Source: JBOGUF01 sp050696075
Lineage (GTDB): Bacteria > Chloroflexota > Chloroflexia > Thermomicrobiales > UBA6265
DNA length: 64,000 nucleotides
NCBI GenBank assembly: GCA_050696075.1
Contig: JBOGUF010000018.1
Location: 1-64,000, forward strand
Direction: 5' to 3'
The stretch's first letter is position 1. The number at the start of each line of letters is the position of its first letter. Shown piece by piece: positions 7,202-15,678 of the stretch. The notes beneath the pieces were generated by a model. It did not search any database, was not told the origin of the DNA, and saw only the letters and a program-made list of their open reading frames with translations. The position numbers and the translations under genes were made by a program.

Positions 7202-8794
7202 ATGGCCTTTCGCCGCCAGGACATTCCGAAAACGACCCGCAAAGGGACCGACGGCGAGCGCCGCCGCTTGTACCCGCGTTACTTGCGGGACGGCTCGGTG
7301 CTGCCCAAGATCGACTTGGCGACCGCGTATCTTGACGGCATGGTCGGGCGGCGACGGGCTGAATTGTCGCCGGATGCGGTCGTCGAGTTGTTTGGCGATC
7401 CCAAGCTGGCCCGCTGCATCCTCTCCTGCCTGGCGGATACCTATCGCTACCGTACGCCGGCCATCCGCGAGATCGCGGGTGAGGACGTGGCGACGCGCCT
7501 TGCGGCGTGGGATCTCTTGACCTCGGCAGACTTGCGGCATCACGTCTACACGGCGCTGCAACGGGATGAGCGGGGCTGCGCGAGACCGGATGGTCGCGCC
7601 GACTTTCTGCTGAAGGTTGCCGAGCCGCTGGGCGTCGATGGAGTGCTCCTCGACCGGCTGCTTCACCTCGACGCCGAGCGCAACGCGCTGTTGGCGCGGA
7701 CCGGCGAACGACCAGAGGCAGAGGATGTCGTTGCCCGCTACAACGCGATGCTGACGCTCTCGGTGCTCCGGCAGGCATCCTCGATCACGCTCCATCTGCC
7801 GAGGTTGGATGGGACGATGCTGGAGACGATTTGCGCACGACTCGACGTCGAATGGCAGCGGACGCCGGACGGGGGAGTGCGCTTGGTCGGTCGTCGCGAC
7901 GCGCACGGCACGTGGAGCCGTTTTGGCGGGCGGTTGGCGCGGTGCGCCGTACAGCTTTTCATCGTCTGCCCTGGCGAACCGGAAGGTGAGGCGACGGTTC
8001 ATCTGAACAGCGAGCCGCTTCGCTTCGTGCTCGATCGCAACGTCGTCGCCTCGGTGCGGCCGAAGCAGCGGGCGTCGGCGGGCGCGGCGGGCACGATCCG
8101 AGCCACCCAATTGTTCGACGACCTACTCGCGTACCGGCGACGGTGGAGCATCGACGGTTGGACATTCCGCCGGGCGATGGAGCCGCTCGTCGTCAAGGGG
8201 TCGCTGGTGCTGCCGGAGATGCTCTGCGTGCGAGGCGACCTGACCGTAGCCGTCGTGGCGGTCGAGCAGGGCCAAGTCGAGGCGATTGCGGCGATTGAGG
8301 CAGTCGATCAACAGCGGCCGGTGATCGCCCTCGGATTGCAACCCGGCACAACCACCTGTCCCGCGATCGCGACCGGCAGCGCGGAGGCGTTGTTGCGGCT
8401 GCTGGAGACGGAAGTGGACGAGGCCGAGCCCGGTCAGACGCCGATGCGATTGGTCGCGGCCGAACTTGCGTTCGACGGCTGGGTTGGGGTGACGCGGCTG
8501 GACGAACTCTTCCAGGGTGAAGACGAGATGCGAATCCGGCTGATGCCGCTGACCGAGGACGGCGAGGCGGCATTCGTGCCCGGTTTCGGACTTTGCCGGA
8601 CAATGCTCCTGGACGATCTGCGGGATCAACACCTGTGCGGTCCGGTCGAGATTCCGTATCTGCGGGCGGCGATTGCGGATCGCTTCGGCGATGGGCCGGC
8701 GGCCGACGCGCTGACGCTGCATCTGTTGAGTGCGGGTGCGTTCGTCCCTGGTCGCCAGGCACGGGGCGAGCCGACCGAGGCGCGGGCCGCCTGA
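7202..8794 (+). CDS. DUF790 family protein, Bax1-like nuclease
   Basis: A 530-aa protein of the DUF790 family, which includes archaeal Bax1, the structure-specific nuclease that binds XPB. Typical elements are the early LYPRYLRDG region, RYNAMLTLSVLRQAS in the middle (about 180-194), and a C-terminal nuclease-like part with LVVKGSLVLPEMLCVRGD and a conserved acidic patch. The ATG has a GAGGAGGGG ribosome-binding site and lies 39 bp after the helicase stop. Together they form a helicase-nuclease pair, here with an HhH protein upstream. I infer cutting at bubbles or forks during repair. Confidence 0.88.
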   Translation: MAFRRQDIPKTTRKGTDGERRRLYPRYLRDGSVLPKIDLATAYLDGMVGRRRAELSPDAVVELFGDPKLARCILSCLADTYRYRTPAIREIAGEDVATRLAAWDLLTSADLRHHVYTALQRDERGCARPDGRADFLLKVAEPLGVDGVLLDRLLHLDAERNALLARTGERPEAEDVVARYNAMLTLSVLRQASSITLHLPRLDGTMLETICARLDVEWQRTPDGGVRLVGRRDAHGTWSRFGGRLARCAVQLFIVCPGEPEGEATVHLNSEPLRFVLDRNVVASVRPKQRASAGAAGTIRATQLFDDLLAYRRRWSIDGWTFRRAMEPLVVKGSLVLPEMLCVRGDLTVAVVAVEQGQVEAIAAIEAVDQQRPVIALGLQPGTTTCPAIATGSAEALLRLLETEVDEAEPGQTPMRLVAAELAFDGWVGVTRLDELFQGEDEMRIRLMPLTEDGEAAFVPGFGLCRTMLLDDLRDQHLCGPVEIPYLRAAIADRFGDGPAADALTLHLLSAGAFVPGRQARGEPTEARAA

Positions 8795-8845
8795 GCCCGC
8801 GGATTCAACCTTTGGGGGAACCGGCCGCCCCTCCCAATAGCGCGG

Positions 8846-9730
8846 CTAGCCGCGCTCGCGGTCGGCATCTTCTTTGCCGAGGGCGACGGTGCGTTGGTAG
8901 GCGGCGTAGACCGATTTGGAGAAGACGGTGCGCAAACCGCCTTTTTCCATCTGGTAGATCGCCTCGGCGGAAGTACCGCCAGGGGAGGTGACCATGTTGC
9001 GAAGCTCTGCCATGTGCTTGCCGGAACGGCGAGCGAAGGCCACCGAGCCCTCGACGGTTTGGAGCACGATCTCTTCGGCGATGCGGCGGGGGAAGCCCAT
9101 GTGGACGCCGGCGTCGATAAGCGCCTCCATCATCAGGAAGACGTAGGTGGGGCCGGTGCCGGAGAGGGCGGTCGCCATGTCGACGTACTTCTCCTCCTCG
9201 ACCCAGAGTTCCTCGCCGAGGGCGCCGAGGACGGTGCGAACGCGCTCGCGGTGGGCCTCGTCGACGTCGACGGTCGAGGTCCAGACGCTCATCCCGGCGC
9301 CGATCTGGGCCGGGGTGTTCGGCATGACGCGGGCGATCGCGTCGTGACCAAGGCCCCGGCTGAGCGCACCGATGCCGGCCCCGGCGATGATCGAGATGAC
9401 GACCTGCTCCGGGTTCAGGCGCCCGTGGAGCTGTTTCATCAGCAGGCCGAGGATTTGGGGCTTGACGGTCAGAAAGACGAGGTCGGCATCGACGATCGCC
9501 TCGCGATTGCCCTCGACGGCCTGGATGCCAAAGCGTTGGCTGAGTCGTTCGCGGCGGTCGGCCCGAGGATGACTGGCGATGATGCGATCGGGCTTGAGAA
9601 GTCGCCGGTCGAGCAAACCGGCGATCATCGCCTCCGCCATCACGCCCGCGCCGACGAAGGCGAGTTTGGCTCCTTCGAGCGCGTCGCCACCGATCCGTTC
9701 AGAAGTCTCGCTCATGACCACCTCAATCAT
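8846..9730 (-). CDS. proC: Pyrroline-5-carboxylate reductase
   Basis: The last enzyme of proline synthesis, reducing pyrroline-5-carboxylate with NAD(P)H in the cytoplasm. The dinucleotide-binding motif FVGAGVMAEAMI lies near the N-terminus. VMPNTPAQIGAG and the signature around ALSGTGPTYVFLMMEALIDAG and VTSPGGTSAEAI are diagnostic. At up to 294 aa it has the usual length. Starts at 9730 (ATG) and 9715 (ATG, after GAGGTGG) are both possible and differ by five residues. It is divergent from the DUF255 operon and convergent with the Bax1-like gene, with only 51 bp between them and no obvious terminator. Confidence 0.95.
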   Translation of the reverse strand: MIEVVMSETSERIGGDALEGAKLAFVGAGVMAEAMIAGLLDRRLLKPDRIIASHPRADRRERLSQRFGIQAVEGNREAIVDADLVFLTVKPQILGLLMKQLHGRLNPEQVVISIIAGAGIGALSRGLGHDAIARVMPNTPAQIGAGMSVWTSTVDVDEAHRERVRTVLGALGEELWVEEEKYVDMATALSGTGPTYVFLMMEALIDAGVHMGFPRRIAEEIVLQTVEGSVAFARRSGKHMAELRNMVTSPGGTSAEAIYQMEKGGLRTVFSKSVYAAYQRTVALGKEDADRERG

Positions 9731-9856
9731 CGTACCAGCCGGATCTGTGGATTGTAGCCGCCGAAGACGGCGCGGGGGCAGCAACCTTGCGCGGGCCTGC
9801 GACAATAGGCAGAGCCGGCGGCAATGTCGAGCCGGTAGCGAGAAGCAGACCGGAAA

Positions 9857-11944
9857 GTGAGCGCAATCGTGCCCAACAGTTTGGCCAACGAAACGAGCCC
9901 GTACCTCTTGCAGCACAAGGACAACCCCGTCGATTGGTACGCGTGGGGGCCGGAGGCGCTGGAGAAGGCGAAGCAAGAGGATAAGCCGATCCTGGTCAGC
10001 ATCGGCTATTCCGCCTGCCACTGGTGCCATGTGATGGAGCACGAGTCGTTCGAGGATGAAGCGACGGCGGCCTTGATGAACGAACGGTTCGTCAGCATTA
10101 AGGTCGACCGCGAGGAGCGCCCCGACCTCGACTCGATCTACATGTCGGCGGTGCAGGCGATGTCGGGGCACGGCGGCTGGCCGCTGAATTGCTTCCTGAC
10201 GCCGGAAGGCTCGCCCTTCTACGGCGGGACCTATTGGCCGCCAGATGATCGGATGGGGATGCCGAGCTTCACCAAAGTGCTCGAAGCGGTTAGCGACACC
10301 TATCGCAACCGGCGCGAGGAGGTGGTCGAGAACGCCAACCAGATCCGCAAATACCTCGTCGAGGCCAGCGCAACCACGCCGAAGCACGACCCGCTCAACG
10401 CCGAGATTATCGATCAGGCCGTCCGTGGGCTGGCGCGGGCCTTCGACCCGGCTAACGGCGGGTTCGGGGCGGCGCCGAAGTTTCCGCAGCCCGCGCTCGT
10501 CGAGTTCTTGCTGCGGACGCACCGGCGGTCCGGCGACGATCGGGCGGCGGCAATGGCCAAGCAGACGCTCGATCGGATGGCGGCTGGGGGCATCTACGAC
10601 CAGATCGGCGGCGGCTTCCACCGTTACGCCGTGGACGCGATCTGGCTGGTGCCGCACTTCGAGAAGATGCTCTACGACAACGCGCAACTGGCGCGGGCCT
10701 ATCTCGACGGCTACCGCGCCCTCGGCGACAAGCAGTACCGGCTGGTCGCAATCCAGATCCTCGACTACGTTCTGCGAGAGATGACAAGCCCGGACGGCGG
10801 GTTGTTCGCGACCCAGGATGCCGATACCGAGGGCGAGGAAGGGAAGTTCTACGTCTGGTCGAAGGCCGAGTTCGATGAGGTGCTCGAGTCCGATGACGCG
10901 ATTGTTGTTGCCCGCTACTACGACGTCACCGACACGGGGAGCTTCGAGGGACACAACGTGCTCAATGTACCCGAGCCGCCGGTAGACGTTGCGAAGCAGC
11001 TTGGCATCACGGCTGAGGCGCTGGAGGAAACAGTCGAGCGCGCAAAGGGCAAGCTCTACAAAGCCCGTGAAAAGCGGGTTCGACCCGGCCGCGACGAGAA
11101 GGTGCTAACAAGCTGGAATGGGCTGATGTTGCGGGCGTTTGCCGAGGCGTCGCGGGTTTTTGGCAGGGCAGATTATCGGGATGCGGCTGAGCGAAATGCC
11201 ACATTTCTGCTGGAGAGACTGTCTCGAGACGGCAAATTGCTGCACAGCTTTAAGGACGGCGTCGCCAAGATTCCTGCTTTTCTCGACGACTACGCGAACT
11301 TGATCGACGGTTTGATCGCGCTCTACGAAGCGACGTTCGAGCGGCGCTGGCTGGATGAGGCGCTGCGACTGACTGAGACGATGATTGAGGACTTCGCGGA
11401 CAAAGACGGCGTCGGCTTCTATGATACCGGCGTCGGGCACGAGGACTTGATCAGCCGGCCGCGCGACCTGCAAGACGGCGCGACGCCGGCCGGGAACTCC
11501 GTCGCCGCCTCGGTTTTGCTGAAGCTGGCGGCGATGACGAGCAATGAGGAGTATCAGCGGCGGGCGACGGCGCTCCTCGGCACGATGGCTCGGCCGATGG
11601 CCGAGCATCCGACCGGTTTTGGGCGTTTCCTTTCGGCGCTCGACGCCTACTTGGCAACGCCGCGTGAAGTCGCCATCGCCGGGAAGCGCGGCGATGCGAC
11701 AATCGAGGCGTTTGCGGCCGAAGTCTACCGTCGGTACGAACCGAACGCGGTGATCGGCCTGGCCGATCCGGACGACCCGGCGTTGGCTGAGCGCTTACCG
11801 TTCCTCGCCAACCGTCCGATGCGGGACGGCGCCGTGACCGCCTATCTCTGCGAGCGCTACGCCTGTTTGCCGCCCGTCACCGACCCTGCCGACCTGGCGA
11901 TCCAGCTCGAACAAGGGACGGGGATCGGGTGGCAGGAGTTTTAG
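9857..11944 (+). CDS. DUF255 thioredoxin-like protein (YyaL/SSP411 family)
   Basis: A 695-aa protein of the YyaL/SPATA20 family. The N-terminal thioredoxin-fold DUF255 domain carries CHWC at residues 54-57 within SACHWCHVMEHESFED, then KVDREERPDLD and GGWPLNCFLTP. The rest resembles an alpha/alpha six-barrel seen in glycan-processing enzymes (for example GGFHRYAVDAIWLVPHFEKMLYDNAQL). The biological role of the family is not settled. The GTG start follows CGGAAA. Only 3 bp separate its stop from the first DUF488 gene, so it heads a four-gene operon. Confidence 0.92.
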   Translation: MSAIVPNSLANETSPYLLQHKDNPVDWYAWGPEALEKAKQEDKPILVSIGYSACHWCHVMEHESFEDEATAALMNERFVSIKVDREERPDLDSIYMSAVQAMSGHGGWPLNCFLTPEGSPFYGGTYWPPDDRMGMPSFTKVLEAVSDTYRNRREEVVENANQIRKYLVEASATTPKHDPLNAEIIDQAVRGLARAFDPANGGFGAAPKFPQPALVEFLLRTHRRSGDDRAAAMAKQTLDRMAAGGIYDQIGGGFHRYAVDAIWLVPHFEKMLYDNAQLARAYLDGYRALGDKQYRLVAIQILDYVLREMTSPDGGLFATQDADTEGEEGKFYVWSKAEFDEVLESDDAIVVARYYDVTDTGSFEGHNVLNVPEPPVDVAKQLGITAEALEETVERAKGKLYKAREKRVRPGRDEKVLTSWNGLMLRAFAEASRVFGRADYRDAAERNATFLLERLSRDGKLLHSFKDGVAKIPAFLDDYANLIDGLIALYEATFERRWLDEALRLTETMIEDFADKDGVGFYDTGVGHEDLISRPRDLQDGATPAGNSVAASVLLKLAAMTSNEEYQRRATALLGTMARPMAEHPTGFGRFLSALDAYLATPREVAIAGKRGDATIEAFAAEVYRRYEPNAVIGLADPDDPALAERLPFLANRPMRDGAVTAYLCERYACLPPVTDPADLAIQLEQGTGIGWQEF

Positions 11945-11947
11945 GGG

Positions 11948-12472
11948 ATGCCGACACTGCCAGCGATCTATTCCATTGGACACAGCAATCTTGCGATCGA
12001 GGCGTTCATTGAACGTCTCCATCAGAACGGAGTCGAGGCGATCGTCGACGTGCGGAGCGCGCCGTACAGCCAGTTCAATCCGCGGTTCAACCGGGAGGAC
12101 TTGGTGCGGTCTCTGGATAGGGCCGGCATCGCGTACGCCTTTGCCGGTGAGTATCTGGGTGGGCGGCCGAAGGACCCGGCGTGCTACAAGAACGGCGTCG
12201 TGCCGGAGGGGAAGGCCGATTACCTCAATCTGGTCGACTATAAGGCGGTCGCGCGGCTACCCTCCTTCCTGAACGGGCTTGCGCGGCTGCTGGAGATTGC
12301 CGGAGAATCGCGCACGGCGATGATGTGCAGCGAAGAGGATCCAGATCATTGCCACCGCCACCATCTGATTGCGCAATCGTTGCTGGACCGCGACGTCGCT
12401 GTGCTGCACATTCGCGGCAATGGCGAGATTGAGGAAGCGCAACGCGAGGCGGAGCAGTTGAGCTTGCTCTGA
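11948..12472 (+). CDS. DUF488 family protein, first copy
   Basis: A 174-aa DUF488 protein. It starts with the typical IYSIGHSNLAIEAFIERL and has VDVRSAPYSQFNPRFNRE and the C-terminal motif CSEEDPDHCHRHHLIA at about 130-145. The conserved Cys and His residues suggest a metal- or nucleotide-handling site, but no activity is established for the family to my knowledge. A second DUF488 protein follows after 17 bp and is quite different in sequence, so this is an old pairing and not a recent duplication. Confidence 0.9.
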   Translation: MPTLPAIYSIGHSNLAIEAFIERLHQNGVEAIVDVRSAPYSQFNPRFNREDLVRSLDRAGIAYAFAGEYLGGRPKDPACYKNGVVPEGKADYLNLVDYKAVARLPSFLNGLARLLEIAGESRTAMMCSEEDPDHCHRHHLIAQSLLDRDVAVLHIRGNGEIEEAQREAEQLSLL

Positions 12473-12489
12473 AGCGGAGGATCGGCCCT

Positions 12490-12930
12490 GTGCGGATCTA
12501 TACCATCGGCTTTACCCGAAAACCCGCCGAACGGTTTTTTGAGCTGATCCGCACCAACGGCGTCGAGCGCCTCGTCGACATTCGCCTCCATCCCGACGGC
12601 CAACTCGCCGGGTTCGCGAAGAAGGGCGATCTGCCCTACTTCCTGCGCGAGCTCGCGGGTTGCGACTATGAACATTGTCCGATTCTGGCTCCGACCTCGG
12701 AAATATTCACCGACTACCGCAAGGATCATCGCTGGGACCGGTACGTTGAACGGTTCGAGGCGTTGATGGACGATCGAGGGATTCCGGGCGCGTTAGATCG
12801 GCAGAAGTTCGAGGCGATCACGTCCTGTTTGCTGTGCAGCGAGCACACGCCGGATCAGTGCCATCGTCGGCTGGTGGCGGAGCGCTTGGCGGCAGCGTGG
12901 CCGGGGACCGAGATCGTCCATCTCGTGTAG
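12490..12930 (+). CDS. DUF488 family protein, second copy
   Basis: A shorter 146-aa DUF488 protein beginning MRIYTIGFTRKPAERFFELI, with VDIRLHPDGQLAGFAKKGDLPYF (shown in part) and the C-terminal CSEHTPDQCHRR motif that matches the CxE...CHR signature of the first copy. It has a GTG start after AGCGGAGG. The middle region differs from copy one, so the two may form a heterodimer; that is inference. Gaps on both sides are under 20 bp. Confidence 0.9.
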   Translation: MRIYTIGFTRKPAERFFELIRTNGVERLVDIRLHPDGQLAGFAKKGDLPYFLRELAGCDYEHCPILAPTSEIFTDYRKDHRWDRYVERFEALMDDRGIPGALDRQKFEAITSCLLCSEHTPDQCHRRLVAERLAAAWPGTEIVHLV

Positions 12931-12948
12931 CGAGGCAGGAGCCGGGCC

Positions 12949-13752
12949 GTGGCGAGGCGACCGGTCATCATCACCGACCTGACGCGCATGGGCGGCGAGC
13001 GTGTCTGCATCGCCGGGTACGTGAAGGAAGGCTTGGACGCCTATTCCTGCGTCCGACCACTCTTTCGCAACGGCACGCTCGACGAGCGGTGGCTTTACGT
13101 CCATGGCGATCCGGTCGTGCGGCCATTCGCGGTCGTCGAGCTCGACTTCGTCCAGGCCCGGCCGCAACCGCCGCACACGGAAGACTGGCACGTCGCGCCG
13201 GGTCATCGCGAGCGGATTCGCCTGTTGGACGAAGACGAGCGTTGGGATCTGCTGACCAGGATCGATGACGGCGCGGTCTCGGAGATCTTCGGTACGGAGA
13301 TTCACCACGAGGTTGGCGATTACTTACTCGACGGCCAAGGCAGCCGTTCGCTCGGTACGATCTTTCCTGCCCGCGTCAACGAGGTGGTCTACGGGCCACG
13401 TCCTGTTACAAATCGGTGGGAATACCGGATCGGCTTCGAGGACCAATCGGGGCGTGGCTACCGGTTGACCGTGACCGATTTGGCCTTTCGGTATGGTCTT
13501 GACCATGCGCGGACGGAACGCGTACTGTCGCCGACCAAACTATCTGAGCGGATGACTGCCTTCTTTCAACGAGCTGACCACGTCGCGTTGCGGATTGGGT
13601 TGGCGCGGGGATGGGAGAAGCATCCAGAGCGGTGCTATTTGCAGATTACGGGGGTGTATACGCGGCCGGATTACCTGAGCGGTCGGTGTCATGCCGATTT
13701 TCATCGGCCGGAAGCGCTGGAGCCGTTGGATTTGGCGGACGTGCCGTTTTGA
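12949..13752 (+). CDS. Dual-OB-domain-like protein linked to DUF488
   Basis: A 267-aa protein of no known activity. Its N-terminus (VIITDLTRMGGERVCIAGY) and internal architecture resemble the dual OB-fold family often found beside DUF488 genes, which suggests nucleic-acid or nucleotide binding. A mid-protein LTDLAFRYG-like strand region and a C-terminal YLQITGVYTRPDYL fit a second beta-barrel. The GTG start lies 18 bp after the second DUF488 stop. The assignment to the dual-OB family is from memory of family features and is moderately sure; the linkage is directly visible. Confidence 0.7.
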   Translation: MARRPVIITDLTRMGGERVCIAGYVKEGLDAYSCVRPLFRNGTLDERWLYVHGDPVVRPFAVVELDFVQARPQPPHTEDWHVAPGHRERIRLLDEDERWDLLTRIDDGAVSEIFGTEIHHEVGDYLLDGQGSRSLGTIFPARVNEVVYGPRPVTNRWEYRIGFEDQSGRGYRLTVTDLAFRYGLDHARTERVLSPTKLSERMTAFFQRADHVALRIGLARGWEKHPERCYLQITGVYTRPDYLSGRCHADFHRPEALEPLDLADVPF

Positions 13753-13768
13753 TTGACGTACGCCTGTT

Positions 13769-14545
13769 TCAGTGAATGCGGGAGCGAGCGGTGACGGGGT
13801 TGCGGAGGGTGCCGATGCCGCCGACGGTAACGTCGATGACGTCGCCAGGGGTGAGGGGGCCGACGCCGAAGGGGGTGCCGGTCATGATGACGTCGCCGGG
13901 GTGCAGGGTCATGATGTGGGAGATGAAGCTTATCAGGAAGGGGATAGGAAAGAGCATGTCGGCGGTGGTGGCGGACTGGCGAACTTCGCCGTTGAGGCGT
14001 GATTCGACCTTGACGCTCGTCGGGTCGAGGTCAGTTTCGATCCAGGGACCGAGGGGGCAGTAGGTATCGAAGCCTTTAGCGCGGACCCGTTGCCCATCCT
14101 TGCCCTGGAGGGTGCGATCGGAGACATCGTTGCCGCAGGTGTAGCCGAGGACGTGGTTCAGGGCACCGGATTCCGGGGCTCGTCGTGAAGTGCGGCCGAT
14201 GACGACGACGACCTCGGCCTCGTAGTGGGTCGGGTGGTCGAGGTGGGCAATCTCGATCGGCTGGTCCGGGCCGATCACGGCCGACGGCGGTTTCATGAAG
14301 ATGACCGGCTCGTCGGGGATCTGGCGGGTAGCGTCGCGCTCGGTGACGAGGGCCGCGTAGTTGAGACCGACACAGACGATCTTGCCGGGATCGAGCGGCG
14401 CCATGAGGTTGATCGACGCCAGCGGCCCGATCTCGTCGCCCTTTGCCAGAGCGGCGAAGAGGTCGCCATTGGCGGCAAAGACGGTCTTGTGTTCGACGAC
14501 TCCCATTGCCGGGCCGTCGTGCCCGACGTAGCGTACGATCCTCAT
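13769..14545 (-). CDS. Fumarylacetoacetate hydrolase (FAH) family protein
   Basis: A 258-aa enzyme of the FAH superfamily, which hydrolyses or decarboxylates 2-oxo acids of aromatic and sugar-acid catabolism. It has KIVCVGLNYAAL, the metal-binding HYEAEVVVVIGR (Glu ligands) and GYTCGNDVSDRTLQ, with FDTYCPLGPWI and IMTGTPFGVGPL near the C-terminus. I chose ATG 14545 after GAGGTCAAGG because the domain begins there. Length fits the short ureidoglycolate lyase/YcgM-like group. It stands alone, convergent with the dual-OB gene 16 bp away. The exact substrate cannot be told. Confidence 0.92.
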   Translation of the reverse strand: MRIVRYVGHDGPAMGVVEHKTVFAANGDLFAALAKGDEIGPLASINLMAPLDPGKIVCVGLNYAALVTERDATRQIPDEPVIFMKPPSAVIGPDQPIEIAHLDHPTHYEAEVVVVIGRTSRRAPESGALNHVLGYTCGNDVSDRTLQGKDGQRVRAKGFDTYCPLGPWIETDLDPTSVKVESRLNGEVRQSATTADMLFPIPFLISFISHIMTLHPGDVIMTGTPFGVGPLTPGDVIDVTVGGIGTLRNPVTARSRIH

Positions 14546-14724
14546 CCTTGACCTCTCGGTGACTTTTCCCAATCCAGCACGCCTATTTTGCATGAGATGT
14601 GTGCTTCGTGCTTCGTGTTTCGATGCCTGACCGGGGTAGAATCCGAACGGGTCCGCGCGGCCGTATGATCTTCCACCGGCCGCACGGCACGAGGCGCGGA
14701 CGACGAATAGTTGGACACGGAACG

Positions 14725-15501
14725 ATGCCCGACCTTTTCCTCGAATTGCGGCATAGCGACAACGAGGCGGGCGCAACGCCGCCCCCACCCCTCTCGGAAG
14801 CGGACGCGCTGGTGTTGCTGCGGGAGTCGGAGATCGTCGCCAGCCGCTTGATCCCGTGGGGATCGAACTACTCCTTTGCCGTCGCCCTGGAAGCGCCGGA
14901 CGGGCGGGATCAGCTCGCCATCTACAAGCCGCGCAGCGGCGAGGCGCCGCTCTACGATTTTCCGGACGGCACCCTCTACCTGCGGGAGACGGCCGCCTAT
15001 CTGCTCAGCAAGCTCCTCGGCTGGGACTTCGTGCCGCCGACGATCGTGCGCGGCGGTCCGCACGGCATCGGCAGCCTTCAGCTTTATGTTTATCCAGAAG
15101 CGGAGTCCGCGGCGAGCCAGGAGTATTGGCAGGGCTGCGCGCCGGAGATCGAGCGGGTCGTCCTCTTCGACCACATCGCTAACAACGCCGACCGCAAGAA
15201 CGGGCATTGCCTGCGGGATCAGTTCGGCCAGGTGTGGGGGATCGACCACGGCCTGACCTTCAATCAGGCGCCGAAGATGCGGACCGTCCTTTGGCAGTAC
15301 GTCGGACAACCGATCAACCTGGCGTTTCTCGACGACTTGGTCGCCTTGCGTCGTCGCGAACCGGAGGTCCGCGCGACGCTGCGCGACTACCTCATCCGGG
15401 CCGAAGTCGACGCCCTCTTTGCCCGCACAGACCGTCTTATCGAGTCGGGGCACTATCCCCTGCTCAACCCGCGCCGCAATATCCCCTACGGCTGGTGGTG
15501 A
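14725..15501 (+). CDS. SCO1664 family protein with PI3/4-kinase-like fold
   Basis: A 258-aa protein like the SCO1664 family, which adopts the phosphatidylinositol 3/4-kinase fold. The lysine-bearing strand LAIYKPRSGEAPLYDFPDG, the catalytic-loop-like DHIANNADRKNGHCL and the metal-binding GIDHGLTFN (DHG in place of DFG) are all visible. ATG 14725 is chosen because the conserved region starts there. In actinobacteria this family sits with a phosphomutase and a DUF3090 gene; neither is here. The substrate is unknown. Confidence 0.82.
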   Translation: MPDLFLELRHSDNEAGATPPPPLSEADALVLLRESEIVASRLIPWGSNYSFAVALEAPDGRDQLAIYKPRSGEAPLYDFPDGTLYLRETAAYLLSKLLGWDFVPPTIVRGGPHGIGSLQLYVYPEAESAASQEYWQGCAPEIERVVLFDHIANNADRKNGHCLRDQFGQVWGIDHGLTFNQAPKMRTVLWQYVGQPINLAFLDDLVALRRREPEVRATLRDYLIRAEVDALFARTDRLIESGHYPLLNPRRNIPYGWW

Positions 15502-15550
15502 GGAATCAGCGGTTGCTGTTCCGCGTCGGTCGTGCCGGAACGGTGCGATC

Positions 15551-15579
15551 TTGACAGGCTCGCGTCACGGGGATACGTT
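15551..15579 (+). promoter_or_regulatory. Candidate promoter of ABC cassette 1
   Basis: TTGACA (15551-15556) is perfect, but the hexamer 17 bp later, TACGTT (15574-15579), matches only three of six. It lies 100 bp before the first gene of the sugar-transport cassette, the only promoter-like element in that gap. Confidence 0.4.
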
Positions 15580-15678
15580 GAACGTCGTCCGTTCCCTTCG
15601 CGCGAGTATTGGACCAGGCCCGACGAACGGGCCGGCCGCGAGGGTATTCGCTTCGAGGATGCAGCGAGAGGAGGAACA

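Noticed and set aside
9731..10954. Upstream extension of proC by 400 codons
   Set aside because: This part is antisense to the DUF255 gene and unlike ProC. The real ProC starts at 9730 or 9715.
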